DNA of 64,000 bases from Salinicola endophyticus (GTDB lineage: Bacteria; Pseudomonadota; Gammaproteobacteria; Pseudomonadales; Halomonadaceae). The notes beneath the pieces were generated by a model. It made no database searches. It saw only the letters and a program-made list of their open reading frames with translations, and was not told the origin of the DNA. The position numbers and the translations under genes are program-made. Each line of letters starts with the position of its first letter. Position 1 is the first letter of the stretch. Below are positions 43,746-53,288 of the stretch, piece by piece. The stretch is taken from contig NZ_CP159578.1 in the NCBI RefSeq assembly GCF_040536835.1, positions 930,001 through 994,000 of the forward strand, given 5' to 3'.

Positions 43746-44717
43746 ATGAACGCTTCCGAACTTCCCCGCAGCGTTGCCGTGATCGGTACCGGCGTCATCG
43801 GCAATGGCTGGATCGCCCGGGCGCTGGCGGCCGGTTGCCGGGTCACCGCTTTCGATCCCGACGCCACGGCGCCCGAGCGCACTCGCGCCTTCGTCGCGCG
43901 GGCCTGGCCGGCGCTGGAGCGGCTGGGGCTTGCCGAGGGCGCCGATCCCGCGGCGCTGACCTTCGTCGATTCCCTCGACGCCGCCGTCGAGGGCGCCGAG
44001 CTGATCCAGGAGAATGTGCCCGAGCGGCTGGCGCTCAAGCACGATGTGTTGCGCCAGCTCGACGCCCTGGCCGCGCCGGACGTGGTCATCGGCTCCTCCA
44101 CCTCCGGGATCAAGCCGAGCGACCTGCAGTCTGCCTGCACCCGCGAGCCCGGCCGCGTAATCGTGGCGCACCCGTTCAATCCGGTCTATCTGCTGCCGCT
44201 GGTGGAGCTGGTGGGGGGCGAGCACACCGCGACCCAGGTGATCGAACGCGCCCAGGGGCAGTACGCCGCGCTGGGCATGCGGCCGCTGGTGGTGCGGCGC
44301 GAGATCGAAGGTCACGTCGCCGACCGGCTGATGGAGGCGCTGTGGCGCGAGGCACTGCATCTGGTCAACGACGGCGTTGCCACAACCGAGGAGATCGATG
44401 CTGCGGTGGTCTACGGCGCCGGCCTGCGCTGGTCGCTGATGGGCACCTTCCTGACCTTCCATCTCGCCGGCGGCGAGGGCGGCATGCGCCACATGCTGCA
44501 GCAGTTCGGCCCGGCGCTGAAACTGCCGTGGACCCGGCTGGAAGCCCCCGAGCTGACCGCAGCACTGATCGATAAAGTGGCCGATGGCTGCGAGCATCAG
44601 GCCGCCGGACGCAGCGTCGCCGAGCTGGAGACACGCCGCGATGCGTTTCTCACCGAGCTGCTCGCGCTGACCCAGAAATACTGGCCGGAAGCCGAAGGGC
44701 TCGAGGGGCGGATCTGA
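43746..44717 (+). CDS. cdhA: L-carnitine dehydrogenase
   Basis: This 323-residue NAD-dependent enzyme of the 3-hydroxyacyl-CoA dehydrogenase family oxidises L-carnitine to 3-dehydrocarnitine. The Rossmann motif VAVIGTGVIGNGWIARAL is at residues 10-27; IGSSTSGIKPSDLQ and the catalytic His in VAHPFNPVYLLPLVE follow. The length fits a single-domain carnitine dehydrogenase of about 320 (the fused bifunctional form is longer). The ATG at 43746 follows ATGGAGTGTCTTG. The thioesterase start overlaps its stop by one base. Confidence 0.9.
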   Translation: MNASELPRSVAVIGTGVIGNGWIARALAAGCRVTAFDPDATAPERTRAFVARAWPALERLGLAEGADPAALTFVDSLDAAVEGAELIQENVPERLALKHDVLRQLDALAAPDVVIGSSTSGIKPSDLQSACTREPGRVIVAHPFNPVYLLPLVELVGGEHTATQVIERAQGQYAALGMRPLVVRREIEGHVADRLMEALWREALHLVNDGVATTEEIDAAVVYGAGLRWSLMGTFLTFHLAGGEGGMRHMLQQFGPALKLPWTRLEAPELTAALIDKVADGCEHQAAGRSVAELETRRDAFLTELLALTQKYWPEAEGLEGRI

Positions 44718-45187
44718 TGGCGGCTCAGGCGGAGACCCTCTACCAGACCCGGGTGGCGGATGCCTGGGTCGACTATAACGGGCATATGAACGACGCCGAG
44801 TACGCGCGGGTGTTCTCGCTGGCGGTGGAGGCGCTGATGGATCGTATCGGTCTCGACGCGGCCGGCCGCCGCGAGCATGGCTATACGCTCTATACCCTCG
44901 AGACCCACCTCTGTTACTGCCGCGAGGCGCACCGGGGCGAACCGTTGCGGGTGGCGCTGAGCCTGCTCGATAGCGATGCCAAGCGGCTGCACGTGTTCTT
45001 CACGCTCCACGACGCCGCGGGCAACACCCTGGCGACCAGCGAGCAGATGCTGATGGGCATCGATGTCGCCAGTGGCCGCCCGGCCGGCTTTCCCGAGGCG
45101 GTGGCGGCGGCCATTGCGCTGCTGCCCAGGGCGGGGGACGACTGGCCCAGCGCGGCGGGGCGGCGGATCGCTATCCGCCGCGGCTGA
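44717..45187 (+). CDS. cdhB: Thioesterase, probably betainyl-CoA thioesterase
   Basis: This 156-residue hotdog-fold thioesterase (4HBT type) has the pattern WVDYNGHMNDAEYARVFS near residue 20, with the Asp/Asn of that family. In carnitine degradation it would release glycine betaine from betainyl-CoA. Its ATG shares a base with the cdhA stop (TGATG), showing tight coupling, and its 3' end overlaps the convergent regulator gene by 17 bases. Confidence 0.87.
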   Translation: MAAQAETLYQTRVADAWVDYNGHMNDAEYARVFSLAVEALMDRIGLDAAGRREHGYTLYTLETHLCYCREAHRGEPLRVALSLLDSDAKRLHVFFTLHDAAGNTLATSEQMLMGIDVASGRPAGFPEAVAAAIALLPRAGDDWPSAAGRRIAIRRG

Positions 45188-46178
45188 GATGTGGCGCGGC
45201 GGTGGCCTCGGGGCTGTCGGGCCGTGGCTGGCGCGCGGCCCGCGGTGGATGCCCGTAGCGCTGACGGTAGGCACGCGCGAAGCTGGAGGCGGAGCCGAAG
45301 CCGCAGGCGAGGGCGATGCTGAGGATGTCGCGTTCGGTCTCTTCGAGCAGATGGCGTGCGCGATCCAGGCGCAGGTTCAGATAGTAGTCGCGCGGGCGCT
45401 GGCCCAGCTCGGCGTCGAACAGGCGCTGTAGCTGGCGCGGCGAGAGCCCGATCCGCGCGGCCAGGGCGGCGATCGCCAGCGGCTGTTCGAGATGGCGCTC
45501 CATCAGCGCCACGGCATCCACCAGCGGGCGGCAGTGGGTGCCCAGGCGGCGGGCCAGGGGCAGCCGCTGGGCCTCCTCCCGCGGGCGCAGACGCGCATGG
45601 ATCAACTGCTCGGCGGTATCGTCGGCGAGCGCCTGCCCGTGGTCGCGGGCGATCAGCTCCAGCGCCAGGTCCATGGCGGCGGCGCCGCCGGCGCAGGTGA
45701 AGCAGCGGGCGTCGAGTTCGTAGAGCGACTCGACCGCTTCCAGGGCGGGGAAGCGCTCGCGGAAGGCGGGCAGACTCTCCCAGTGCAGTGTCACCCGATG
45801 GCCGCCGAGCAGTCCCATCTCGGCGAGCAGCACGGGACCGGTGTCGATACCGCCGAGCAGCACGCCTTCTCCGGCGCGGCGATGCAGCCACTGGGAGAAG
45901 CGCCGTGACAGGCCGCGATCGGGTTCGAAGCCGGCGCATACCGCGACCCGCGACAGGCTCGGCGCGCTGTTCAGGTCGCAGTCCGCGAGCAGGGTCATGT
46001 CGTTGCTGGCGGTGACCGGCCCACCGTCCTCGCTGATCAGGACCCAGCGGTAGAGGGCGCGACCGGCGAGACGATTGGCGATACGCAGCGGCTCCACGGC
46101 GGAGAAGAACGCCAGCATCGAGAAGCGGGGAATCAGCACGAATCCCAGCGTGATGGGCGGTGCCAGGCTGTTCTCCAT
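45171..46178 (-). CDS. cdhR: DJ-1/PfpI-AraC regulator of carnitine degradation
   Basis: This 335-residue regulator has an N-terminal DJ-1/PfpI-like domain (PITLGFVLIPRFSMLAFFSA, residues 8-27; CFTCAGGAAAMDLALELIA near residue 160) and a C-terminal AraC double helix-turn-helix (LAARIGLSPRQLQRLFDAEL). CdhR is the known activator of carnitine dehydrogenase genes in Pseudomonas and belongs to this GATase1-like AraC group. It is convergent with cdhB rather than beside the cdhC promoter; the assignment rests on family and locus. Confidence 0.87.
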   Translation of the reverse strand: MENSLAPPITLGFVLIPRFSMLAFFSAVEPLRIANRLAGRALYRWVLISEDGGPVTASNDMTLLADCDLNSAPSLSRVAVCAGFEPDRGLSRRFSQWLHRRAGEGVLLGGIDTGPVLLAEMGLLGGHRVTLHWESLPAFRERFPALEAVESLYELDARCFTCAGGAAAMDLALELIARDHGQALADDTAEQLIHARLRPREEAQRLPLARRLGTHCRPLVDAVALMERHLEQPLAIAALAARIGLSPRQLQRLFDAELGQRPRDYYLNLRLDRARHLLEETERDILSIALACGFGSASSFARAYRQRYGHPPRAARQPRPDSPEATAAPHLSRGG

Positions 46179-46359
46179 GGGTATGTCTCCACAGCCATGT
46201 CTCTAAGGACATGAGGGGTGCCTAGCCAGGCGTGACGGCGCGAACGCGAACCGAGAGAACTTGCCTGAAGTTAGGGCCGAGCGTGGCGTTTCCGGGTAAA
46301 AAGGGTGTGTGCGTCTCTTATCGTAAAACCACGGGGCGTTACGTTACCAAGGATTCCGC

Positions 46360-47055
46360 ATGGACACACCGCTCTTCGCCTTCTCGCTGCACGATACCCT
46401 GGTCGATACCCAGGATCTGTCGGCGTTACTGGCGCTGCGCCTGGGCGCGGCCGAGGCCTCCGTATTCAATCGACGCTGGCGCGAGAAGCAGTCCGAGTTC
46501 ACCTACCGGCGCGGGTTGATGGGCGCCTACGCCGACTTTCATCGCATTCAGCACGAGGCGCTGGAAGCCGTTGACCGCGAGCGTGGCACGCGGCTGGGTG
46601 AGGAGAGCAAGCAGGCGCTGCTGGCGCACTGCCGTCGGCTGCCGGCGTTCGTCGATGCCCCCGGCGCGCTGACCCGCCTGCGCGGGCTGGGCGTACGCTG
46701 CGTGGCGTTCTCCAACGCCAGCCGTTACGACATCGAACTACTGCTCGACAATACAGGCCTTGCGGATCGGTTCGAGGATATCGTCAGCGCCGAGGAGGTG
46801 CGGCGCTTCCAGCCGGACGCTGCACTCTACGCCCATCTGCGCGCGCGCACCCATTCGCGCCCGGAGGCCACCTGGCTGATCTCGGCGGAGCCTGCGGAAA
46901 TCATCGGCGCGCGCTACGCAGGGCTGCGTGCCGCCTGGCTCCAGCGCGACCCCCAGCGCGCGTTCGAATCCTGGGGTGACCCACCGGATCTGATGGCGCC
47001 CGATCTCGACGCCCTGGCGACCCAGTGTGCAGGGTGGTTCGCACGTGAGGGCTAG
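46360..47055 (+). CDS. HAD-fold protein of haloacid dehalogenase type II kind, catalytic residues lost
   Basis: This 231-residue protein aligns over its length with L-2-haloacid dehalogenases: RREKQSEFTYRRGLMGAY (residues 39-57 region), VAFSNASRYD (residues 115-124), LYAHLRARTH, and GARYAGLRAAW. Key residues differ: the nucleophile Asp is Ser9 (FSLHDTLVD, where FDxxGTLxD is normal), the essential Lys is Gln151 (RRFQPD), and the Ser-x-Asn-x-x-Asp motif reads SAEPAE. S118, S175 and Y157 remain. The reading frame is intact, so it looks like a conserved non-catalytic descendant or one with a changed reaction, not a pseudogene. The next gene is an intact HAD phosphatase. Confidence 0.8.
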   Translation: MDTPLFAFSLHDTLVDTQDLSALLALRLGAAEASVFNRRWREKQSEFTYRRGLMGAYADFHRIQHEALEAVDRERGTRLGEESKQALLAHCRRLPAFVDAPGALTRLRGLGVRCVAFSNASRYDIELLLDNTGLADRFEDIVSAEEVRRFQPDAALYAHLRARTHSRPEATWLISAEPAEIIGARYAGLRAAWLQRDPQRAFESWGDPPDLMAPDLDALATQCAGWFAREG

Positions 47056-47165
47056 GCTGCGTCAAACCCTGGACGGATGGCGTCGGGTGCCCGTAGGCGT
47101 TGGCTTGCGAGTGCGAACGTGTATGCTGAGCGGGCCCTTTTCCGCGACCGCTACGGGAGTTCCGC

Positions 47166-47870
47166 TTGGTCACTTCATCCGCTTCTCCGGCGCAGCAGCC
47201 CAGCGCGCTGGCCATCTTCGATCTCGACGACACGCTGCTCGACGGCGACTGTACCCATCTCTGGCTCGAATGGGTGATCGCCTGTGGCTGGGTCGAGGAG
47301 GGCGAGGCGCTGCTGGCGCGCATGCGCGAGCAGGACCTTCAGTATCACGCCGGCACTTTGGACATGACCGAGCACCTGCGCTTCACCCTCGGCCCGCTGA
47401 TCGGCCGCCAGCGCGACACGGTGCGTGAGCAGGTCGAGGCGTTCGTCCAGCGCGCGGTGGCACCCAGGCTGATGCAGGGCGGGGTCGAACGGCTCCGAGA
47501 GCACCGCGAGCAAGGCCATGCGACCCTGGTGATCTCGGCCTCGATGCACCATCTGGTCGAGCCGATCGCGCGTTTCGTCGGCGCCGACGGGGCGCTCGCC
47601 ACCCTGCCCGAGCTGGATGCCGAGGGGCGTTTCACCGGCGAGCCCACCGGCATCCAGACCTATCAGCAGGGCAAGCTCGACGCCTTCGCCGAGTGGCTCG
47701 AGGCCCACGACACCGGCTTCGCCGAGGGCTGGGAGACCTGGGGCTACAGCGACTCCTACAACGACCTGCCGCTGCTCGAGTTCGTCGACCATCCCCACGC
47801 CACCCAGCCGGACGCCCGCCTGCGGGCTACCGCCGAGGCGCGCGGGTGGCCGATTCTCGAGTGGCGTTAG
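47166..47870 (+). CDS. HAD-IB family hydrolase (SerB-like)
   Basis: This 234-residue phosphatase has all HAD motifs: FDLDDTLLDGD (nucleophile and acid Asp, residues 18-28), VISASMHH (motif II), the Lys of YQQGKLDAF and the Asp pair in YSDSYNDLPLLE (motif IV). HAD-IB members act on phosphoserine-like small phosphates. The start is a TTG at 47166 with CGGGAG upstream; no ATG lies near, so the rare start is the best choice. It is 110 bases after the HAD pseudo-enzyme in the same direction, perhaps a related pair. Confidence 0.82.
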   Translation: MVTSSASPAQQPSALAIFDLDDTLLDGDCTHLWLEWVIACGWVEEGEALLARMREQDLQYHAGTLDMTEHLRFTLGPLIGRQRDTVREQVEAFVQRAVAPRLMQGGVERLREHREQGHATLVISASMHHLVEPIARFVGADGALATLPELDAEGRFTGEPTGIQTYQQGKLDAFAEWLEAHDTGFAEGWETWGYSDSYNDLPLLEFVDHPHATQPDARLRATAEARGWPILEWR

Positions 47871-47989
47871 GGGTGTCGGACGGCGCCTGGGCTCGACGTC
47901 GGCATCGCCGTCATTGGCAGACATCTATCACTCTGATTGAGACAACTCATCGCGCGGCCCCGTTGCGCTTTCGATAACTCGGGTATATT

Positions 47990-48015
47990 TTATCAACCAT
48001 GGTTTAACTTGATAA
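47990..48015. promoter_or_regulatory. Palindromic operator region of mntH
   Basis: A 26-base inverted repeat TTATCAA/TTGATAA (47990-47996 and 48009-48015) surrounds a second, 10-base palindrome AACCATGGTT (47995-48004). It lies just past a promoter-like pair TTGCGC (47963) and TATTTT (47986, 17-base spacing). The location fits repression of mntH by the MntR encoded downstream with bound manganese; the sequence is not the enterobacterial MntR box, so the assignment is inferred. Confidence 0.6.
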
Positions 48016-48075
48016 CCCGGGCGACAAAGCGCTGATGGCGCGGGCTCGCCCGGCCGTCGATGTCCCGAGGTCAGC

Positions 48076-49353
48076 GTGTTCAACAGTGTGAGTGACGCCC
48101 GCGCGGCACGCGCGAACCCGTCGGCGCCGGCACGGCAGCGGTCGCTGGTGATGCGTTTCCTGCCCTTTTTCGGCCCGGCGTTGATCGCCGCGGTCGCCTA
48201 TATCGATCCCGGTAACTTCGCCACCAACATCGAGGCCGGCTCGCGCTACGGCTACACCCTGCTGTGGGTGGTGCTGTGGGCCAATCTCATGGCGATGCTG
48301 ATCCAGACGCTGTCGGTGCGCCTGGGGCTGGCCACCGGACGCAATCTGGCGGAGATGATCCGCGAGCGCTATCCGCGGCCACTGGTGTGGTTCTACTGGG
48401 TCCAGGCCGAGCTGGTGGCGATCGCCACCGACCTGGCCGAGTTCCTCGGCGCGGCGCTGGCGTTCCATCTGCTGTTCGGACTCTCGATGCTCGAAGGCGC
48501 GCTGCTCACCGGCGCGGTCACCTACGCGGCGCTGACCATGCAGCGCTATGGGTTTCGCCTGCTCGAGGTGATCATCGGCAGCATGCTACTGGCGGTGGCG
48601 GCGGGGTTCATCGCCCAGATCCTGATGGGGCGGCCCGATGCCGGGCCGGCGCTCACCGGCATGCTGGTGCCGCAGTTCCCGGATGGCTACGCGGTTTTCC
48701 TGGCCGCCGGGATTCTGGGCGCCACGGTGATGCCCCACGTCATCTATCTGCACTCGTCGCTGTCCCAACGGCGCATTCCGGCCACCACCGACGACGAGCG
48801 CAAGCGTGCGATGCGCTTCTACCGCTGGGACGTGATCATCGGCATGGGCGTGGCCGGGGTCATCAATCTCTCGATGCTGGCGCTGGCAGCGGCGGTGTTC
48901 TTCGACAGCGGACGCACCGGCGTGGCCTCGATCGAGCAGAGTTACCAGCTGCTGGCGCCGCTGATGAACCGTGAGCTGGCGAGCACGCTGTTCGGTTTCA
49001 CCTTGCTGCTGGCGGGGCTGTCGTCGTCGATCGTCGGCACCATGGCGGGGCAGGTGGTGATGCAGGGTTTCGTCGGCTTCACCATCCCCATCTGGCTGCG
49101 CCGGCTGTTGACCATGCTGCCGGCGATCGCGGTGATCATGCTCGGCCTGCCCGAGCAGCAGGTGCTGGTGGCGAGCCAGGTGGTGCTCAGCTTCGGCATC
49201 CCCTTCGCCCTGGTGCCGCTGATCCAGTTCACCGCGCGTCGCGGGGTGATGGGCAATCTGGTCAGTCGGCGCTGGGTCACGCTGCTGGGTTGCGTGGTGG
49301 CCGGGGTGATCATCCTGTTGAATGGTTATGTGTTGGTCTTCGAGTTGCTGTAG
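48076..49353 (+). CDS. mntH: Nramp-type manganese/divalent metal transporter
   Basis: This 425-residue inner-membrane protein has about 11 hydrophobic segments and the two Nramp metal-binding motifs: DPGNFATNIEAGS in the first helix and MPHVIYLHS in the sixth. It takes up Mn2+ (and Fe2+) with protons. The start is GTG at 48076 with GAGG upstream; the cytoplasmic N-terminus is about 25 residues long. The mntR gene follows 75 bases later, giving an autoregulated pair. Confidence 0.92.
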   Translation: MFNSVSDARAARANPSAPARQRSLVMRFLPFFGPALIAAVAYIDPGNFATNIEAGSRYGYTLLWVVLWANLMAMLIQTLSVRLGLATGRNLAEMIRERYPRPLVWFYWVQAELVAIATDLAEFLGAALAFHLLFGLSMLEGALLTGAVTYAALTMQRYGFRLLEVIIGSMLLAVAAGFIAQILMGRPDAGPALTGMLVPQFPDGYAVFLAAGILGATVMPHVIYLHSSLSQRRIPATTDDERKRAMRFYRWDVIIGMGVAGVINLSMLALAAAVFFDSGRTGVASIEQSYQLLAPLMNRELASTLFGFTLLLAGLSSSIVGTMAGQVVMQGFVGFTIPIWLRRLLTMLPAIAVIMLGLPEQQVLVASQVVLSFGIPFALVPLIQFTARRGVMGNLVSRRWVTLLGCVVAGVIILLNGYVLVFELL

Positions 49354-49367
49354 GCTCTCTACGTGCC

Positions 49368-49403
49368 GTGAACGGGCGGTGCCGCTGGCGCGTGACCGTT
49401 CAC
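49368..49403 (+). other. Palindrome between mntH and mntR
   Basis: Perfect 8-base arms GTGAACGG/CCGTTCAC (49368-49375 and 49396-49403) enclose a second small hairpin GCGG-TG-CCGC. It could be an mRNA element or a separate operator for mntR. Confidence 0.5.
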
Positions 49404-49428
49404 CCCATTCGATGTCGATGAGAACACC

Positions 49429-49857
49429 ATGTCAGGAACACCCCGACCGCGTTACGCCCGCTTCGAGCGCACCCGTCTCGATCATCAGCAGGAGCTGGTG
49501 GAAGATTACGTCGAGGAGATCGCGCAGCTGCATCGGGATCATGGCGAGGCCCGCGCCAGCGATCTGGCGGAACGTTTCGGCGTCAGTGCCGCAGCGGTTT
49601 CCAAGGTGATCTCACGACTCAAGCGCGATGGCCTGGCCGAAGCGCGCCCCTATCGCGGAGTCTTCCTGACCGAACAGGGGCGGGCACTGGCGGAGAAGGT
49701 CGAGGCGCGTCACCAGCTGGTGCTGGCCACGCTGCTCGCCCTCGGCGTCCCGGCGCACGTCGCCGAGGCGGACTCCGAGGGGATCGAGCACCACTGCAGC
49801 GATGCCACCGTCGAGGCGATGCAGCGCTTTCTGGAGTCGCGCACGGGCTCGCGCTGA
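49429..49857 (+). CDS. mntR: Manganese-responsive regulator MntR (DtxR family)
   Basis: This 142-residue repressor has a winged helix (ASDLAERFGVSAAAVSKVIS, residues 43-62) and the short metal-dependent dimer domain of MntR, with likely ligands in DHQQELVEDYVEE and DSEGIEHHCSD. It lacks the C-terminal SH3 domain of longer DtxR proteins, which is normal for MntR. It would repress mntH, and perhaps itself, when Mn is high. The start ATG 49429 lacks a strong ribosome site; coupling to mntH is possible. Confidence 0.9.
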   Translation: MSGTPRPRYARFERTRLDHQQELVEDYVEEIAQLHRDHGEARASDLAERFGVSAAAVSKVISRLKRDGLAEARPYRGVFLTEQGRALAEKVEARHQLVLATLLALGVPAHVAEADSEGIEHHCSDATVEAMQRFLESRTGSR

Positions 49858-50320
49858 TGCCCACGGCTGGGCTGATTACCACTTTGGTGTTAGACTGCGC
49901 CGGCGTTGTCGCCCCGCCCGCGGGTCATCGACCCCGCCGATCGCGATGAGCGGCGGCGCGGCACGCCAGGAAAGGCGAGGCACCTTCTGCGCTTCGCCAG
50001 AGACATGGCACCGACAGGCACGCAACGATGACACGCGCCACCGTTCGCATGACGCCACCCTAGCGTCGACCCCCTCCGCGTGAGCCGCGCTCGCGCTCGA
50101 CTTGCCGACCCGCCATCCGGCTGGGCCACGCAGGTCCGTTTCCGTTCGTATCACCGATTCTCATTGTGAACCCAAGCGTTTTGCACTCGACCGTGTAGAA
50201 CCCAAGCCAAGCCGCGTGCCCTGGGTGGCAGATCGGCCGCCGTGCGCTGGCGCTCGCGCCGTCTGTGCCGGTCGTCGCAACGCTACCGACCCCGCGGCAT
50301 GACCCTGAGTGGATCCTTCA
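49858..50320. other. Intergenic region upstream of the SulP gene (463 bases)
   Basis: No gene is supported. A 10-base direct repeat GAACCCAAGC at 50168-50177 and 50198-50207 has a 30-base period and may mark an operator or promoter element. No metal riboswitch or other known structured RNA was recognised. Confidence 0.45.
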
Positions 50321-51808
50321 ATGCTCGACACGATAAGACAACACTGGTTCTCCAACGTCCGTGCGGACGTGCTGGCCGGCGCCGTGGTGGCGCTGGCGCT
50401 GATTCCGGAGGCGATCGCATTCTCGATCATCGCCGGCGTCGATCCCAAGATCGGCCTCTATGCCTCGTTCTCGATGGCGGTGGTGATCGCCTTCGCCGGC
50501 GGCCGCCCGGGCATGATCTCGGCGGCCACCGGCGCCACGGCGCTTTTGATGGTGACCCTGGTGCGCGACCACGGGCTGCAGTACCTGCTCGCCGCGACCC
50601 TGCTGACCGGTGTGATCCAGATCCTGTTCGGCTACCTCAAGCTCGGCGCGCTGATGCGCTTCGTCTCACGCTCGGTGGTCACCGGCTTCGTCAACGCGCT
50701 GGCGATCCTGATCTTCATGGCCCAGCTGCCGGAGCTGACCGGGGTCACCTGGCACGTCTACGCCATGACCGCCGCCGGGCTCGGCATCATCTATCTGTTC
50801 CCCTACGTGCCGGTGGTGGGCAAGACGTTGCCGTCGCCGCTGGTCTGCATCGTGGTGCTCACCGCGGTCTACATGTTCAGCGGCATGGATATCCGCACCG
50901 TGGGCGACATGGGTCAGCTACCCGACTCGCTGCCGGTGTTCCTGCTGCCGGACGTGCCGCTCAACCTGGAAACGCTGTGGATCATCCTGCCCTATTCGCT
51001 GGCGATCGCCGTGGTCGGCCTGCTCGAATCGATGATGACCGCGACCATCGTCGACGAGCTGACCGATACGCCCAGTGACAAGAACCGCGAGTGCAAGGGT
51101 CAGGGGCTGGCCAACATCGTCACCGGCTTCCTCGGCGGCATGGCCGGCTGCGCGATGATCGGGCAGTCGGTGATCAACGTGAAATCCGGCGGCCGCAACC
51201 GCCTCTCGACCCTGGTCGCCGGGGTCTTCCTGCTGATCCTGGTGGTCTTCCTGGGTGACTGGGTCTCGCAGATCCCCATGGCCGCGCTGGTGGCGGTGAT
51301 GATCATGGTCTCGATCGGTACCTTCAGCTGGGAGTCGATCCGCGACCTGCGCCGTCATCCGCTGTCGACCAACATCGTCATGGTGGCTACGGTGATCGTG
51401 GTGGTGGCAACCCACAACCTGGCCATCGGCGTGCTGGTCGGGGTACTGCTGGCATCGCTGTTCTTCGCCAACAAGGTGGGGCAGATTCTGTATATCGGCA
51501 GCCGCATGGACCCGGACGGCGAGACCCGCGAATACGAGGTGATCGGTCAGGTGTTCTTCGCCTCCTCGACCCGCTTCACCGACAGCTTCGACTTCAAGGA
51601 GGCGGTGCCGCGGGTGCGCATCGATCTCTCCCGCGCCCACTTCTGGGATATCACCGGGGTCGGCGCGCTGGACAACGTGGTGATCAAGTTCCGCCGCGAG
51701 GGTACCGAGGTCGAGGTGATCGGGCTCAACGAGGCCAGCGCCACCCTGGTCGACCGCTTCGCCGTGCATGACAAGCCGGATGCAGTGGAGAAACTCATGG
51801 GGCACTGA
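50321..51808 (+). CDS. SulP/SLC26 family anion transporter
   Basis: This 495-residue membrane protein has a transport domain of about 380 residues ([21 protein letters not shown] is the SulP signature; [19 protein letters not shown] is the second) and a cytoplasmic STAS domain ([20 protein letters not shown]). Substrates in the family include sulfate, bicarbonate and dicarboxylates; this one is not resolved. The start ATG at 50321 is preferred to the GTG at 50309, though the ribosome site is weak for both. A universal stress protein follows 105 bases later, a pairing common in halomonads. Confidence 0.85.
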   Translation: MLDTIRQHWFSNVRADVLAGAVVALALIPEAIAFSIIAGVDPKIGLYASFSMAVVIAFAGGRPGMISAATGATALLMVTLVRDHGLQYLLAATLLTGVIQILFGYLKLGALMRFVSRSVVTGFVNALAILIFMAQLPELTGVTWHVYAMTAAGLGIIYLFPYVPVVGKTLPSPLVCIVVLTAVYMFSGMDIRTVGDMGQLPDSLPVFLLPDVPLNLETLWIILPYSLAIAVVGLLESMMTATIVDELTDTPSDKNRECKGQGLANIVTGFLGGMAGCAMIGQSVINVKSGGRNRLSTLVAGVFLLILVVFLGDWVSQIPMAALVAVMIMVSIGTFSWESIRDLRRHPLSTNIVMVATVIVVVATHNLAIGVLVGVLLASLFFANKVGQILYIGSRMDPDGETREYEVIGQVFFASSTRFTDSFDFKEAVPRVRIDLSRAHFWDITGVGALDNVVIKFRREGTEVEVIGLNEASATLVDRFAVHDKPDAVEKLMGH

Positions 51809-51913
51809 GCGGCCCCGCAGGATGCAGGCGACGCCAGCGCGTCGCGACGACAACCCCGCCGGCCAGGGGCGTGATAGTCTCGGGTAGCGGGTGCCAGGCA
51901 ACAGGAGAATGCC

Positions 51914-52771
51914 ATGAGTGAACGTCAGGTTCTCGGCTGTATCGACGACTCCAGCCACGCGCCGGCGGTGTGTGCCGCCGCGGCGTGGGCCGCGGCGCGG
52001 ATCGGCGCGCCGCTCGAACTGCTGCACGTGCTGAGCCGCGGGCAGAACGGCGCCGAGCGCGACACCAGCGGCCACATCGGCCTGGGCAGCCGTGAGCATC
52101 TGCGTGAGCAGTTGACTCGGCTCGACGAGGAGCGTGCCAAGCTCGCCCAGCAGCACGGGCGTGAGCTGCTGGCGGCGGCCAAGGCGCAGGCCGAGGCGTC
52201 CGGCTCGCTGGCGGTGGCCACCGCGCTGCGCCACGGCGATCTGCTCGAGGCGCTGAGTGAGCGCGAGGCGCAGACCCGGCTGGTGGTGCTGGGCAAGCGC
52301 GGCGAGTCCGTGGCCGAGGCACGAGATCATCTGGGCAGCAATCTGGAGCGGGTGGTGCGCGCACTGCATACGCCGATCCTGGTCACGCCGCCCGAGTTCC
52401 AGGCGCCGCAGCGTCTGCTGCTCGCCTTCGATGGCGGTCAGACCACCCGCAAGGGCGTCGAGATGATTGCCGAGAGCCCGCTGCTCAACGGTCTGGTGTG
52501 CCACGTGGTGATGGTCGGCGCCGGGACCGATGACCAGCGTGCCCAGCTCGACTGGGCGCTGACGCGGCTGCGCGAGGGGCAGGTCGAGGCCGAGGGCGAG
52601 ATTCTCGCCGGCGACGTCGACGAGGTGCTGGGGCATTACGCCGAGCGCGAGCGCATCGATCTGATGATCATGGGGGCCTACGGCCACTCGCGTATCCGTC
52701 AGCTGCTGGTGGGCAGTACCACCACGGCGATGCTCAGACATTCGCGCAGTGCCACCCTGATACTGCGCTGA
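51914..52771 (+). CDS. Tandem universal stress protein
   Basis: This 285-residue protein holds two UspA domains (residues about 3-145 and 155-285). The second has the ATP-binding-type pattern [21 protein letters not shown], the first an analogous but altered [19 protein letters not shown], so only the second half is likely to bind nucleotide. It lies downstream of the SulP gene in the same direction. UspA proteins often modulate co-encoded transporters, which is inferred here. Confidence 0.87.
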   Translation: MSERQVLGCIDDSSHAPAVCAAAAWAAARIGAPLELLHVLSRGQNGAERDTSGHIGLGSREHLREQLTRLDEERAKLAQQHGRELLAAAKAQAEASGSLAVATALRHGDLLEALSEREAQTRLVVLGKRGESVAEARDHLGSNLERVVRALHTPILVTPPEFQAPQRLLLAFDGGQTTRKGVEMIAESPLLNGLVCHVVMVGAGTDDQRAQLDWALTRLREGQVEAEGEILAGDVDEVLGHYAERERIDLMIMGAYGHSRIRQLLVGSTTTAMLRHSRSATLILR

Positions 52772-52845
52772 CCCTGGCGGCTGCCGCGCCACGCAATCAA
52801 CATGCCGCGCCTATCGCGCGGCGAGTCACAGGAGCGAGAACATCC

Positions 52846-53202
52846 ATGACCATCCAACGCCACGACACCCAGACCCGCATGAGCCGTGCCGTGATCCACA
52901 ACGGCACCGCCTATCTGTGTGGTCAGGTCAGCGGCCCGGAGGCCCGTGAGGGCGATATCACCGCCCAGACGATCAGCATGCTGTCGCGGGTGGATGCGCT
53001 GCTGGAGGAGATCGGCTCCGACCGCGAGCACCTGCTCTCAGCGACGATCTATCTCGCCGATGGTGCCGACTTCGCCGCCATGAATGCGGTATGGGACGCC
53101 TGGGTGCCGGCGGGCCATGCCCCGGCACGCACCTGTATCACCGCGCCGATGCCGGCCCCCGAACTGAAGGTTGAGATCACCGTCACCGCGGCGATCAAGT
53201 AA
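52846..53202 (+). CDS. RidA family protein
   Basis: This 118-residue protein belongs to the RidA/YjgF family, whose members hydrolyse reactive enamines and imines made by PLP enzymes. The conserved arginine is present in [12 protein letters not shown] near residue 90 and the C-terminal [10 protein letters not shown] is typical. The start ATG at 52846 follows CACAGGAGCGAGAACATCC. It might be in one transcript with usp; its function could be linked to any dehydratase such as EutB, without direct evidence. Confidence 0.83.
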   Translation: MTIQRHDTQTRMSRAVIHNGTAYLCGQVSGPEAREGDITAQTISMLSRVDALLEEIGSDREHLLSATIYLADGADFAAMNAVWDAWVPAGHAPARTCITAPMPAPELKVEITVTAAIK

Positions 53203-53288
53203 GCCGCGTCTTTCCCCCGGTGCACGATTCTCGTCTCCCGTTCAGGCGGCGTGAAGGCGGGCGGCGAGGCCAGATCTCGCGTGAGTCT

